From Pleurodeles waltl (Eukaryota > Chordata > Amphibia > Caudata > Salamandridae), in the NCBI RefSeq assembly GCF_031143425.1, contig NC_090447.1:22355426-22419425 (forward strand): DNA of 64,000 bases, in the 5' to 3' direction. Below are positions 1 to 10,269 of this stretch, piece after piece. The translations under genes and the position numbers were made by a program. Position 1 is the first letter of the stretch. The number at the start of each line of letters is the position of its first letter. Under the pieces are notes generated by a model. It had not been told where the DNA came from. It saw only the letters and a list, made by a program, of their open reading frames with translations, and ran no database searches.

Positions 1-571
1 TATTAATAACAGAAAGGCCAAAATACTGAACCTATGACTCACAGCTCATGAGCTGTAAGGCAGTGACAAGGCACCAACCGATTTACAGTCCATTCATACA
101 CCTTTCATGCATGAGATGCACAAGACCGTTCACACCTCCGGCCACGGGCCCAGCACATTACAACACTTGCATCAACAGACAGTGCAACTCAAGGGCCCAT
201 CACTTTCATACGCCCACATGGCTGATACAGCATTCACACCAGCTGATGGGAGTGTGTTAATTGGCATTTGGCTGGCACCCCCAGCCAATCGCCACCACAC
301 GCACACCGCCAGCCAAGTGCACACTGCCAGGCAAGCGCCACTCCACACACAGCACCAGCAAAGTGCCACTCCACACACACCGCCAGCCAAGCGCCACTCC
401 ATGCACTCCACCATCACTTTTTTTTGTTTTTAAACAACAAAGAAACCACTAACTAATTATAAATAAGTACAAAACTACAAACATAACAGCTCTAACTGAA
501 TACATGATAGTAATGCCAACAGTGAAACTGAACATATAAAAAATTAAACCAGCAGTTTACGCTCACAGTAG
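1..571. repeat. Unassigned sequence with a degenerate GCCAGCCAAGCGCCACTCC array
   Basis: No gene is visible here. Positions about 290-405 hold a degenerate array of roughly 20-30 bp units built on GCCAGCCAAGCGCCACTCC alternating with CACACAC stretches. Several short frames stay open through it only because the repeat lacks stop codons. The rest is AT-rich sequence lying downstream of the piggyBac relic that follows on the minus strand. I could not identify a TTAA-flanked piggyBac terminus with confidence. Confidence 0.4.
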
Positions 572-865
572 TTACCAGTAATTCTTCTTTGTGTGGTAAC
601 TCCTGAAACAGCCAGCCACACACAGCCCAGGCTTTGAAATACAGTCTGGGTAGTACATCCGGATTTCCCTCCGGATACCTCTTCGGGCACAGACTCTACA
701 TTTCTTAGCGGGAAAGTCTTTTTTGGTAGTGGGGGGAATCTGATCAGGAAAGTGGCAATCTTTCAATCTAGACACATCCTGCACAACTGCTACTGTAGGA
801 ACTCTTGCATGATCCACCATACCAAGGATCTCTTTCAGTGACTCCTGAAATTTAACAAATTTCAT
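572..865 (-). pseudogene. piggyBac transposase C-terminal cysteine-rich domain (frameshifted)
   Basis: This 97-residue frame is the C-terminal part of a piggyBac-family DDE transposase. It ends in a Cys/His cluster with CRVCARRG near residue 57 followed by CISKPGLCVAGCFRSYH, the pattern of the RING/PHD-like cysteine-rich domain that in piggyBac enzymes binds the transposon ends. It starts with an ATG overlapping the stop of the catalytic frame (ATGA at about 862-865) and lies in a different frame. The family encodes one continuous protein, so I read this as a frameshift in a dead copy rather than a separate gene. Translational coupling is not expected in a vertebrate. Confidence 0.8.
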
Positions 866-1905
866 TCTTGACTAAGTGGAATAATCCTTAACACAATAAA
901 AGCATTAAAAGGTGCTAGACTAAACAAATGAATAGCCAACTTTGTATACAACACATAAGACTTATGAACAGCAGTGTAGGGTTCCAACCTCTGATCTACT
1001 TTATCAACACCATCCATGTGCTTATTGTAATCTAAAATGCACTCATGTTTGAGCACTTTAGCAACTTGACCCCAAACAGCCACAGGTGAATTACTCTCAT
1101 GGATGGTAGTTAGCATGTACACATCCATCCTGTCTACAAATTTCAGAGCTAGCAGCTCATCATTCTGCAAGGCACTGCACTGTCCCCTCTCAAGATTTTT
1201 ACAGAAAAGCTCCCTTGGATAGCCTTTCCAGTTAGAGCAAATTGTGACACAGGCAACAGTGTCCACTCTGAACAATTCCTTGAACAACTGAACTCCAGTG
1301 TAGAAGTTATCTACATACAAATGATGACCTTTGTTAAACAGTTGTCTTCCAAGTTCCCACACAATTTTCTCACTAACTCCAAAAGTGGATGGACAACCGG
1401 GGGGGTCAATACTGAAATCCCTACCAGTGTAGAACCCGAAATTAAAAACATATCCTGTACTACTTTCAGACCGCATATACAATTTAATTCCATACCGTGC
1501 CCTCTTGCTAGGAATGTACTGCCTAAAAATCAAATGACCCTTGAAAAGGACCAAAGACTCGTCCACACTTATTTCTTTGCCTGGAACATAGACCTCTGGA
1601 AATCGATCTACAAAATGATCAAGGACAGGCCTAATCTTAAAAAGACTGTCACAATCAGGGTGATCTTGTGTCAAGGCTAAAGCATTGTCAACAAAATGCA
1701 GCATCCGAAGAAGAAGCAAATACCGATTATGAGTCATGGTTGCAGGAATTATAGCCATTGCCATTAAGGGACTAGTAGACCAATAAGAAGCCAGTGACAG
1801 CTTCCTTATTAACCCCATCAAAAAAGTCAAACCCAAGAACTTTTTCATCTCTTCCAGATTTGTTGGAATCCACTGGGACTCTGAGGCTAACCATGATCTT
1901 TTCTA
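862..1905 (-). pseudogene. piggyBac transposase, catalytic core, N-terminus lost
   Basis: This is the RNase H-like catalytic region of a piggyBac-type transposase (PGBD-like), which cuts and pastes DNA at TTAA sites in the nucleus. The first Met is at 1848, but the family motif containing WIPTNLEEMKKFLGL extends the same frame upstream to a TAG at 1903-1905, so the Met is not the true start. Motifs in order are KEISVDESLVLFKGH (first Asp), LYVDNFYTGVQLF (second Asp) and DYNKHMDGVDKVDQ (third Asp region), so all three acidic residues appear to be kept. The N-terminal quarter of the usual roughly 550-600 residue protein is not readable in frame, and the C-terminal domain is shifted out of frame. 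It is a fossil that may still be close to its source sequence. Confidence 0.88.
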
Positions 1906-2171
1906 TGAGGTGTAACTTGACACATGCGCCAACAACAACCAGCACTGTCTAAAATAAGTAATAAACAAAGTGTGGCTTTATCACAAAGAGTTATGTACTC
2001 AAGAACTATACCACTCACTTCCATGAGAAAGCTAGACTCTGCACAGACACAGCAATCACCAATGATATCCCACTAAAGAGAGAAAAGAAAAGCAAATTAG
2101 ACATAAGAAAACACAAATATCATTGTGCACAAATCTAAGGACAATTTCACACACAATCCTGCATTTTGCAC
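1906..2171. other. Unassigned sequence, probably 5' part of the piggyBac copy
   Basis: This AT-rich stretch lies upstream of the piggyBac coding relic and should contain its lost N-terminal coding region and 5' end. I could not read a convincing continuation in any frame and did not find a defined terminal repeat. Confidence 0.3.
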
Positions 2172-3066
2172 ATCTTAGAAATTGGGTCTTTGGTTGGCAG
2201 TCAGGTTACCCCTTGTCCAAGCAAAGACCTTCACTCTAATCAGAGTAAATCACACGTAATCCAAATTATCTCGTGCCCACCCTCTGGTAGCTTGGTACTG
2301 AGTAGTCAGGCTTAACTTAGAAGGCAATTTGTTACGTATTTGTGCTATAAATCATGCAATAACACAGTATAAACACCACAAAAATACACCACACAGGTTA
2401 AGAAAAATATATAATATTTATCTGATTAAATGCAGGTCAAAACAATTAAAATTTGATAAGTATACGTTGAAATATCACTTTAGAAAATGATAAAAAGAGT
2501 CTTAAGTTCATAAAAAGCAATAAGTGTCTCTTGCAAGCACAAAGTACCTGGTTTGCGTTTAAATTATCGTCAAGGGACCACAGAGAAGGAGTTACATGAA
2601 AAATGGGGAGGTGTGCATTGTTTCTCTGGGCACACACAGACGATGCGTTGATGTTTTTCAACGCGGCAAGGGCTTTGCGTTGATTTCCGGACTGCAGGCT
2701 TGAAACCTCTTCAGGTTGCGGTGATATCTGGATGCCCCAGAGCTGATGCAGAGAATTCCTGGGCGTGCAGGTCGAAGTCACAGGAGCTGCGTCAATCCGG
2801 TGGGCGATGTGGGGAAATTTGCGTTGATTCTTCCTCGCAAGAAGTCGGGCTGCATCGTTCCGGCTCGGCAATTCGTCGATCCAGTGGGCCGTGCATCGAA
2901 GTTCCGGTCGCAACGCTGGCGCTTTGTCGATCTCCACTCGGGGACCAGGGCTGCGTCGCTCCCGTTCAGCGTACAGTGATTTTCTCACCGCAGTGGAGGC
3001 TGTGTGTCGATTCCGGCAGGCTGTACATCGATTTTCGCCGCACAAGGAGTGCTTTGCAGAGATTAA
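2172..3066. repeat. Left part of an LTR-like repeat split by Harbinger A
   Basis: The sequence starts near TTAGAAATTGGGTCTTTGG and runs to the TAA target site of Harbinger A. The repeat appears to resume at 10578 and continue to about 11800. I infer one interrupted repeat because the TAA duplication flanks the Harbinger copy exactly. With the insertion removed it would be roughly 2.1 kb. No open reading frame of note is present. An LTR is my best guess from size and base composition; orientation and exact ends are not settled. Confidence 0.45.
2640..3060. repeat. Degenerate CG-containing tandem motif array (GTTGATTTCCGG-like)
   Basis: Inside the LTR-like repeat there is a run of short related segments such as GCGTTGATTTCCGG, GTCGATTCCGG and ATCGATTTTCGCC, spaced about 25-45 bp apart. 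It is notably CpG-rich compared with its surroundings. It looks like an old variable-number array rather than coding sequence; the overlapping short frames on both strands are coincidental. Confidence 0.5.
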
Positions 3067-3310
3067 GGGGGTCATTACAACCCTGGCGGTCGGTGTTAAA
3101 GCGGCGGTAAGACCGCCAACAGGCCGGTGGTACAAAATTAGCAATTACGACCGTGGCGGAAACCGCCAACAAAGACAGCCACTTTAACACTCCGACCGCC
3201 ACGGCGGTACAAACAAACAACTTGGCGGTCACAACCAAGAGACAGGTGGGAGACAATGTACCGCCCACACTATTATGACAGGCCAATCCGCCACCTTTTC
3301 CGGGGCGGAT
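3067..3310 (+). repeat. Left terminus of Harbinger A with GGCGG/CCGCC motifs
   Basis: The terminal inverted repeat proper is about 24 bp (GGGGGTCATTACAACCCTGG and onward). Inside it are many GGCGGT or ACCGCC motifs in both orientations within roughly 230 bp. In Harbinger elements the Myb-like partner protein recognises subterminal sites, so these are candidate binding sites (inference). A TATA-poor, GC-rich stretch then leads into transposase exon 1. Confidence 0.8.
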
Positions 3311-3395
3311 TCACCACGGATAAAAGCACGGCGGAAACAGGAATCCCGAAGGAAAAACCCTCACCTCTACACACTCCACGAGGAACGAGGACGCC

Positions 3396-3478
3396 ATGGA
3401 CCCGGAACTCCAAAATCTCCCTGCAATAGTCTTCCTGCTCCTCTACCAGGATCACGAACGCCGGCGGCGAAGAACACG
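3396..3478 (+). CDS. Harbinger A transposase exon 1
   Basis: An 83-nt exon begins with ATG at 3396 and ends CG|GTGAGT at 3478/3479. It encodes a short leader starting MDPELQNLPAIVFLLLY and ending in an arginine run (RRRRR). The homologous exon in element B (44327-44409) has the same length, phase and donor, which supports both as real exons. An Arg-rich leader just before the catalytic region is usual for Harbinger transposases and may act as a nuclear localisation signal. In this copy the downstream exon start is deleted, so the spliced product cannot be whole. Confidence 0.75.
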
Positions 3479-3688
3479 GTGAGTACTGCACCTACGACAC
3501 AGGGGAGGGGGGAGGGAAAAAACAGGGACACACACACGCAACACCCCCAGCCCCACCCTCACCCACTACAACACACACACTGATGCATATCAATACATCA
3601 CAGTTACACCCCCCAAACCCCCTGGAAAAATGCAAAGACAATAGAAAATGAGTGTAACCATTGTAATATATTAAAAGCAAGTAGGTAG

Positions 3689-3689
<1 letters not shown>

Positions 3690-3741
<52 letters not shown>
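3690..3741. repeat. (TA)n microsatellite
   Basis: About 25 perfect AT dinucleotides lie in the transposase intron of Harbinger A. Element B lacks a comparable run at the matching place. Confidence 0.95.
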
Positions 3742-3744
<3 letters not shown>

Positions 3745-3975
3745 CATGTACAAAATATATACCAAGCATAGTAGCCCAGGTAGTGTTCTAAGAAAGTCCG
3801 TGGAATACTGGGACCACACAGTATGGGCGAGGGCCACTCAAGATCCCCGACCATGACGGAGAGAACACTGCAGGGGCATCAGAGAGCAGCTAAACTGGCA
3901 TCTCAGGGGGAGGGAAAAGGGGGGCACCTTAGCTGCTTGAGTGCACAATGCCAAATCCACGAGGGGGCCACATGC

Positions 3976-4212
3976 CCACTGTTCAATCCTGGGGAGTGCA
4001 AAGCCACAGTCTCTCAAGTCTCTACAGTGGGTGGGTTGCCCACTGTTCAATCCTGGGGAGTGCAAAGCCACAGTCTCTCAAGTCTCTACAGTGGGTGGGT
4101 TGCCCACTGTTCAATCCTGGGGAGTGCAAAGCAACAGTCTCACAAGTCTCTACAGTGGGTGGATTGCCCACTGTTCAATCCTGGGGAGTGCAAAGCCACA
4201 GTCTCACAAGTG
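3976..4212. repeat. 60-bp tandem repeat, four units (Harbinger A)
   Basis: Four near-identical units each contain TCCTGGGGAGTGCAAAGCC and TCTCTACAGTGGGTGGGTTG, at 60-bp spacing. The unit is a multiple of three, so long frames run through it in several phases without being protein. The same family is present in element B with about eight units. Confidence 0.92.
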
Positions 4213-4404
4213 GATGACAGTCTCCACTGGTTCTGGAGGGGGCATGGTGCCAGAGTGCTTCATCCTGCTAAGGACAGAGGTAGTGGATGGATCTCTCCAC
4301 TAGTTCTGGAGGGGGCATAGTGCCCAGAGTGCTTCCTCCTGTTAAGGACAGAGGTAGTGGATGGATCTCTCCACTGGTTCTGGAGGGGGCATGGTGCCCA
4401 GAGT
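4213..4404. repeat. About 74-bp tandem repeat, two to three units (Harbinger A)
   Basis: Units contain CTCCACTGGTTCTGGAGGGG, a short dyad, followed by GTGCCCAGAGTGCTTC and AAGGACAGAGGTAGTGGATG. Element B carries about six units of the same repeat at 45371-45790. Confidence 0.88.
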
Positions 4405-4454
4405 GGATCATTCACCCCGTGACTGACTCAGTTGCGTCAGTGCCCCTGCCGCTC

Positions 4455-4690
4455 ATGGGCTAGCGGTGCTTGAGGCGGCGGTGCCCTGTTCAGCAGTGCT
4501 TGAGATGGCGGTGCCCTGTTCGTGGGTGCTTGAGGCGGCAGTGCCCTGTTCAGCGGTGCCTGAGATGACGGTGCCCTGTTCAGCAGTGCTTGAGGCGTGG
4601 TGCCCTGTTCAGCGGTGCCTGAGATGGCGGTACCCTGTTCAGCAGTGCTTGAGGCGGCGGTGCCCTGTTCAGCAGTGCTTGAGATGGCGG
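4455..4690. repeat. About 30-bp tandem repeat, GGTGCCCTGTTCAGC type (Harbinger A)
   Basis: Roughly eight degenerate units have the form GTGCTTGAGGCGGCGGTGCC CTGTTCAGC. The array lies immediately beyond the M1 stop codon on the minus strand. Element B has a related, longer array at 45850-46320. Confidence 0.85.
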
Positions 4691-4823
4691 TCTCCATTGC
4701 AGGGTCTCAGCTGCTGGGGGTCCTTCATGGCCCAGTGGGGCTATTGCTGGCGGTCCTTCATGGCCCAGCGGGGCTACTGCTGGCGGTCCTTCATGGCCCA
4801 GCGGGGCTAGTGCTGGCGGTCCA

Positions 4824-6502
4824 TCATGGCCCAGCGGGGCTGGTGCTGGCGGTGGTCTCCTGGCCAGGTGGGCTGGTGCTGGCGGTGGCCTCCTGGGCAG
4901 CTGGGCTGGTGGCGGTGGCCTCCTGGGCAGCAGGGTTGGTGGCGGTTGCCTCCTGGGCAGCTGGGCTGGTGCTGGCGGTGGCCTCCTGGGCAGCTAGGTT
5001 GGTGCTGGCCGTGGCCTCCTGGGCATCAGGGATGATGGCGGTCTTCTCCGCCGTGCTGCTCTTCCCAGACTTGCCGGGTTTCTTGTGGCCCTTCCCCACC
5101 TTGGAAGGTGTCAGAGCTGACTCCACACTCCCACCTGTACCGATGGGAGCAGCTTTTGTGGCTGGAGTCTTCCCCCTCTCCCGCCGGGCCCTGGCCAACT
5201 TCTGATGCTTCACAGGTGGAGGACTGTCTGTGCTGTGGCTCCGTGCCACACTGGCTGCCCTGGTGGCTGGTGCACTCCAGATTCGGGTGACTACAGGCAC
5301 CACTGGTCCCGGAGATGTTGTGGCTGAGGTGCTAGCTCGGGACCTATGAGATGGACGGGGTGGGGGAGGTGTGGGATAGAGGTCAAGGTTGGACAGGAAA
5401 AGTTTTTGGGACACACAAGGACGGGTAGCTGGAGGGGGTTTGGGAGTGGAGGAAGAGGTTGTGGTTGTAGGAGGTGTACGTTTGGTGACTTTGGGTGAAG
5501 GTGCATGCCCTGGAGGCTGTCGTGAAGTGGATGACTGTTGGGTGGGTGTGTGCCTGCGTTTGTGTATCTTGGGAGGGGGTGTCACAGACACACTGGGAGT
5601 GGACACAGGGGACGTGTGAATGGTAGTGGGGGTGGTGACTGCACGTGAGCGGGGTGTGGCGGTGGGTGTGCTGGAGAGGGACGTAGTGGCTGTAGAGGTA
5701 GTGCATGCAGGTGTGAGTGTAGACAAGACTGGGAGGGAGGAGGGAGACGAGGAGGAGGGGGACACAGTGGAGACAGTGGGTGTTGGTGTGTCTGCATGTG
5801 TGTGATGCTTGCGTGAATGCCTGTGGGATGTGTGGTGCTTATGTTTGCCTGAGCTTCCCTTGGGTGTTGAGGTGTGTGCATGATGGTCTGTAGGTGTGCT
5901 TGGGATAGGTTGAGGTACAGGGGATTGGGTCGGGGTGGAGGAAGTTGGAGGGGGGAGGCTAGAGACGGGGACAATAGCTGCCATCACTGCTGAGGCCAGA
6001 GTCTGAAAAGCTCGCTGAAGGGCCACCTGACCAGAATGAATGCCCTTCAGGAATGCATTGGTTTGTTGCAAATACCTCTCTACACCCTGGATGGCATTCA
6101 AAATGGTAGACTGCCCAACAGTGAGGGACCTGAGGAGGTCTATGGCCTCCTCACTGAGGGCAGCAGGGGTGACTGGGACAGGGCCTGAGGTGCCTGGTGC
6201 GAAGGTGATGCCCACCCTCCTGGGTGAGCGGACACGGGGCAAAGGCTGAGGGGCTGCTGGGAGGGCGGTGCTGGTAGGGGGGGTGGCAGCTGTACCTGTA
6301 GATGCGGGGGACACAGATGTTGCCGCCAACACAAGGGAGCTCCCATCAGAGGACGAGTCTGTGTCGCTGGTGTCAGCTCCTGTCCCTGCCGTGGAGCCCT
6401 CCGTCCCACTGGTGAATTCAGACTCCGTAGTGTCACCCTCCAGGGCCATGTGGGATGCAGCTCCCTCGTGCTCCGGTTCCACTGCTCCTCCGCCTGATGA
6501 TG
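4824..6502 (-). CDS. Harbinger A Myb/SANT-like protein M1, exon 3 (Pro/Ser/Thr-rich tail)
   Basis: A long open exon of about 558 codons starts after an acceptor TTAG at 6504-6503 and stops at 4824. The phase (1) matches the end of exon 2 seen in both copies. The N-terminal part is acidic, Ser/Thr-rich (residues 1-60); a conserved helical block containing LSEEAIDLLRSLTVGQSTIL and GVERYLQQTNAFLKG follows near residues 120-180; then a His/Ser/Thr/Pro-rich low-complexity region; and a C-terminal tail of repeated AQEATASTSPA units. The tail repeat is read from a DNA tandem repeat. No enzymatic motif is seen. The helical block may be an oligomerisation segment (inference). It is intact in this copy, but exons 1 and part of 2 are deleted. 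Confidence 0.7.
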
Positions 6503-6886
6503 CTAATGCACACAAGAACAGGGAGACCACAAAAAGGGAGGGGAAGACAGAAGAAAGACATGTTGAGTGCATGCATTACCGCTACCGTTGGCGGACACGA
6601 CAGACACAGAAGCCCCCTGCACTACACCACGCTCTTGGGCTCTACTGTTCAATTCCTGGGAAATGGCCTACAAGGCTATGGATGACATCTGCACACATAG
6701 ATGACACAGCGTGCATGACTAGGTGTACTTGGCACTCTACAGAGGTGGGCTGGGGTGTCACATGGCCTGCCTTACGGAGGGGCCTTGCCTACGGAACTCG
6801 CCCTGGCCTAGGGAAACCCACAGCCCACCTCCCCCACCCAGACCCCTCCACTGCGCGCAAAGTCAGCAGAATGAGAGTGTACTCAC

Positions 6887-7064
6887 CCCCTTGTGGCTGC
6901 TGCGATGCCCTTCAGCGCCCATCCAACTCCGGGTAGGCCACCGCCAGGATCCTCAACATCCGGGGGGTCATGGTGCGACCATCACCCCTCCCACGTTGGG
7001 AGGCCATCACAAGCTGAGCCTCCACCGTCTTCTTGCTCCAGCGGCGAATGTCCTCCCATCTTTT
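6887..7064 (-). pseudogene. Harbinger A M1 exon 2, truncated remnant
   Basis: The 3' part of the Myb/SANT-like exon remains: it reads through the W-E-D-I-R-R-W-S-K-K-T helix and MASQRGRG, then ends with a GTGAGT donor (GT at 6886-6885). The upstream half, including the first SANT helix, is missing because of a deletion whose join lies at about 7061-7065 in a run of T. The corresponding full exon is 56455-56725 in element B. Confidence 0.75.
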
Positions 7065-7969
7065 TCAAACAACAGTGGCCATAGCATCAGGGATGTCCCA
7101 GCCTATGTTTTCCAACGTATTGTCCAGAGTGTTGTCTGCCCTTCTGAAACACATGCGGAGCTACATCGTTTTCTCTCAGGTGGAGGATTTGCCTACAATG
7201 AAAGGGGATTTCTATGCCCTGGGACACATCCCCAACATCATAGGTGACATTGATGGGACCCATGTGGCTTTGCCCCCCCCCCCACCCCCCCCCACAGGAG
7301 TGAACAGGTGTACAGAAACCGAAGAGTTATCATTCTATGAATGTACAGGTGGTATATTTGGTAGACCGGTACATCTCCCATGTGAATGCCAAGTTCCCTG
7401 GCTTAGTGCATGACGCCTACATCCTGCGGAATAGCAGCATCCCCTATGTGATGGGTCAACTCCAGAGGCACCGTGTGTGGCTATTAGGTGAACACCTGGA
7501 AGCAAGTCAGTGGGAATGGTTGTCTGGGTCTGGGGATATCCCTCCAGGTTAGTGCGTGGCTAACAGTTGTCCCTCACCATTTGCAGGTGACTCTGGTTAC
7601 CCCAACCTGTCATGGCTACTGACCCCAGTGAGGAATCCCAGGACAAGGGCAGAGCAACGCTACAATGAGGCCCATGGGTGAACTAGGAGGGTGATCGAGC
7701 GGACCTTCGGCCTCCTGAAGGCCAGGTTCCGGTGCCTCCATATGACAGGAGGATCCCCATTCTACTCACCAAAGAAGGTGTGCCAGATCATCGTGGCCTG
7801 CTGTATGCTTCATAACTTGGCTTTGCGAGGACAGGTGCCTTTTCTGCAGGAGGATGGTCCAGATGGCGGTGTTGTTGCAGCTGTGGAGCCTGTGGACAGT
7901 GAAGACAAGGAAGCAGAGGAAGAAGACATGAACAACAGGGACTCAGTGATCCAGCAATATTTCCAGTGA
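7064..7969 (+). pseudogene. Harbinger A HARBI1-like transposase, N-terminally deleted
   Basis: The frame enters at QTTVAIASGMSQPMFSNVLS, equivalent to about residue 115 of the element B protein. It keeps IIGDIDGTHVAL (first catalytic Asp) but then shifts frame in a poly-C tract near 7275-7290; in B the same place reads PPRRREQVYRNRKSYHS. The second Asp motif (VHDAYILRNSS) lies in another frame, and the Glu motif (RRVIERTFGLLKARFRCL) follows at about 7690. The copy still contains a 99-bp intron (7488-7586) absent from B. The C-terminus is acidic and ends at the same SVIQQYFQ stop as B. Deletion plus frameshift make it non-functional. Confidence 0.88.
7488..7586 (+). other. Candidate 99-bp intron in Harbinger A transposase
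   Basis: Aligned with element B, copy A has exactly 99 extra bases between CTATTAG and GTGACTCTGG. The extra block starts GTGAAC and ends with a pyrimidine-rich stretch and TTGCAG, so it fits GT-AG rules. Removing it restores the B reading LLGDSG. A precise insertion or an exon-intron difference between subfamilies would both explain it. Confidence 0.75.
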
Positions 7970-8448
7970 GACACAGGTAAGAGTACAGACCTGCGTACTA
8001 CATGTACTTTAACACTACTACCTCTCTACTGTGAGTTGTTTTCACCCAGTGTATAGTCACTGAGTTGTCACTTTCCCTTACGATTTCACAGATGTGGGTC
8101 CCACTGTGTGACATCTGCTTAGATTCCTCATGGACTAGAGCTGTGTGACATAGGTATGTTGACATTACAATTGAAAGAACATTTTGTCACTGTAATTGCT
8201 AATACACTATTTCGAAATCACAGACAGACTCCAGATTGTTTTGTGCTTTAAGTGTGTTTATTTAAGTGCTCAATATTGGAGGGGGTAGTGAAATGGTGAG
8301 GGGTGATGGCGGAGGAATATCCATGGCAGAATCCAGTCTATTAGTCTCACAGGTGCATTGCCGAAATGGGCATAGGAAGTGGAGCTGGGGCAGTTAAAGT
8401 ATGGACAGGGTGACAAAGTGGGACAGTAAGATGACAATCAGGGTGGTC

Positions 8449-9270
8449 TCATTTCTTGGCGGGGGTCTTAGCATCATGCTCTGTCTTTGTCCTGGATCTC
8501 AGGGACCATTTGTGGGGTGGTTCTCCCTCTGCAGGGGGTGGGGTGCTGGTGTGGTGGTCCTGTGGCAGGGCATCCTGTCCACTAGCTCCGGCGGAGGTGG
8601 AGGGCAGTTCATCGTCCATGCTAGTGTCAGGGGCCCCTTGTAGTGCCACAGTGTCCCTCCTGGTGTTGAGTACTTCCTTCAGCACCCCTACGATGGTGCC
8701 CAGGGTGGAGTTGATGGTTCTGAGTTCCTCCCTGAAACCCATATACTGTTCCTCCTGCAGGCGCTGGGTCTCCTGAAACTTGGCCAGTACCGTTGCCATC
8801 GTCTCCTGGGAGTGGTGGTATGCTCCCATGATGGAGGAGAGGGCCTCGTGGAGAGTGGGTTCCCTTGGCCTGTCCGCCCCTGTCACACAGCAGCCCTCCC
8901 AGTTTCCCTGTGTTCCTGGGCCTCTGTCCCCTGGACCGTGTGCCCGCTACCACTGCCCCCAGGTCCCTGTTGTTGTTGGGGTGGTGGGTTATCCTGGGTT
9001 CCCTGTAGTGGTGGACACACTACTGATTGATGTGTCCTGGGGACGGAGGTATGGGCCCGCTGGATGGGTGCTGGGCTGGTGTTTCCAGAGGGGGAAGGTC
9101 TGTGGTGGCCTGTGACTGGGTGAGGGGAACCAACTGTCCTGAGGTCCCCGATGGGCCGGGCTGGTCATCTAGATCCAGTTGGACAGAGCTGCTGTCATCA
9201 CTGTGGGCCTCGTCTATTGGTGGTGTGGACATGTGTGGACCTTCCTGTCCAGTGACGTTGGGTAGGGGTC
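8449..9270 (-). pseudogene. Harbinger A Myb/SANT-like protein M2, exon 2
   Basis: After an acceptor CTGCAG (9272-9271) the exon enters in phase 1 and encodes an acidic, Ser-rich segment (MSTPPIDEAHSDDSSSVQLD). The frame stops at 9020 in this copy. Downstream, in a shifted frame, lies a conserved helical segment (MGAYHHSQETMATVLAKFQE and LQEEQYMGFREELRTI) that looks like a short coiled coil, then a basic C-terminus ending KTPAKK. Element B joins these two parts in one frame, so the break here is a frameshift. The coiled coil suggests dimerisation; the function is inferred. Confidence 0.65.
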
Positions 9271-9595
9271 CTGCAGGGGTATAAAAGGATGGTTATTACA
9301 TCTGTGTGTGTCATGGTGTGGAATGGGTGGGTGACCGTGTACCCCAGTGCTTGCATTCCTGTGTGGGACCTCGTGTGAGGATGGTTTGGGGGGTTGTATG
9401 GGTGTGTGCAGTGGCCATGCTTTAGTGATGGGTGTCCATGCTTAGTTGTTGCATGCAGGGTTTGGTGTTGGGATGGGTGGTTTGTGATGTTGGGACATAT
9501 GTGAGGAGTTGAGGTGCTGGGGGTGAGGGTGAGGGTGGGGGAATGTGATGGCATGCAGGTAGGGTGGGGGATGTAATAATTAAGATTTGTCTTAC

Positions 9596-9974
9596 CAGAG
9601 TTGATTCCTCCACCTACTCCTGCAAGGCCCTCAGGGTGCAGAATTACCAAGACCTGCTCCTCCCATTTTGTTAGTTTTGGGTGAGGAGGTGGGGGTCCAC
9701 CGCCAGTCCGCTGAACCGCCTGGCGGTGTCTTGAGACCACGGAATGCACCTTCCCCCGTAGGTCATTCCACCACTTCCTGATGTCCTCCTGATTTCTTGG
9801 GTGCTGTCTCACTGCGTTGACCCTGTCCACTATTCTTCGCCATAGCTCCATCTTCCTTGCAATTGAGGTGTGCTGCACCTGTGCTCCGAATAGCTGTGGC
9901 TCTACCTGGACGATTTCCTCCACCATGACCCTGAGCTCCTCCTCCGAGAACCTGGGGTGTCTTTGCCGTGCCAT
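9596..9974 (-). CDS. Harbinger A Myb/SANT-like protein M2, exon 1
   Basis: A 379-nt exon runs from ATG at 9974 to a GTAAGA donor after 9596. It encodes about 126 residues with a Myb/SANT-like fold signature: FSEEELRVMVEEIVQVEPQL as first helix, a variable loop, ARKMELWRRIVDRVNAV with the conserved tryptophan, and EDIRKWWNDLRGKVHSVVSR as recognition helix. This resembles the NAIF1/MSANTD group of SANT-like domains that derive from Harbinger Myb proteins. It is clearly different in sequence from M1. The exon is open here but has a nonsense codon in element B. It would be transcribed from the right terminus inward. Likely role: sequence-specific binding to transposon ends and nuclear import of the transposase. 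Confidence 0.8.
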
Positions 9975-10269
9975 GGTGTGGTGTAGGTGATGTGTGGGGT
10001 GGAGTGTGTGGTGTTAAGTGTGCTGATATGTAGTGGTGTGTTGTGTGAGGTGCGTGGAAGTTCTGTGGGTGATGGTGTTGTGTGCCTGTGGATGCTGTTG
10101 TTCTTGCTGGTGCTATCTCTCTCTGGCCTTCGTTCGGAATTTTTGGTAGTAGGGGTTTGTGGGTGATGTGGGTGTGTGTTTTATATTGTAATGGGTGTGT
10201 GGGAGTGGTGTGTGTATGTGTATCAGGTGTGTGTATTTTGAATTGTCCAATGTGGCTGTGTTTTGTAAG

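Noticed and set aside
862..865. ATGA overlap as a two-gene translational coupling in piggyBac
   Set aside because: piggyBac encodes a single protein and vertebrates do not use such coupling; a frameshift mutation is simpler.
3492..3854. Hydrophobic YIYIYI frame
   Set aside because: Translation of the (TA)n microsatellite.
4597..5205. Long plus-strand frame (202 codons) of Val/Ala/Pro/Cys repeats
   Set aside because: It is antisense to the M1 tail and the 30-bp array; the frame is open only because the repeat lacks stops. The M1 frame has splice-phase support and a copy in B.
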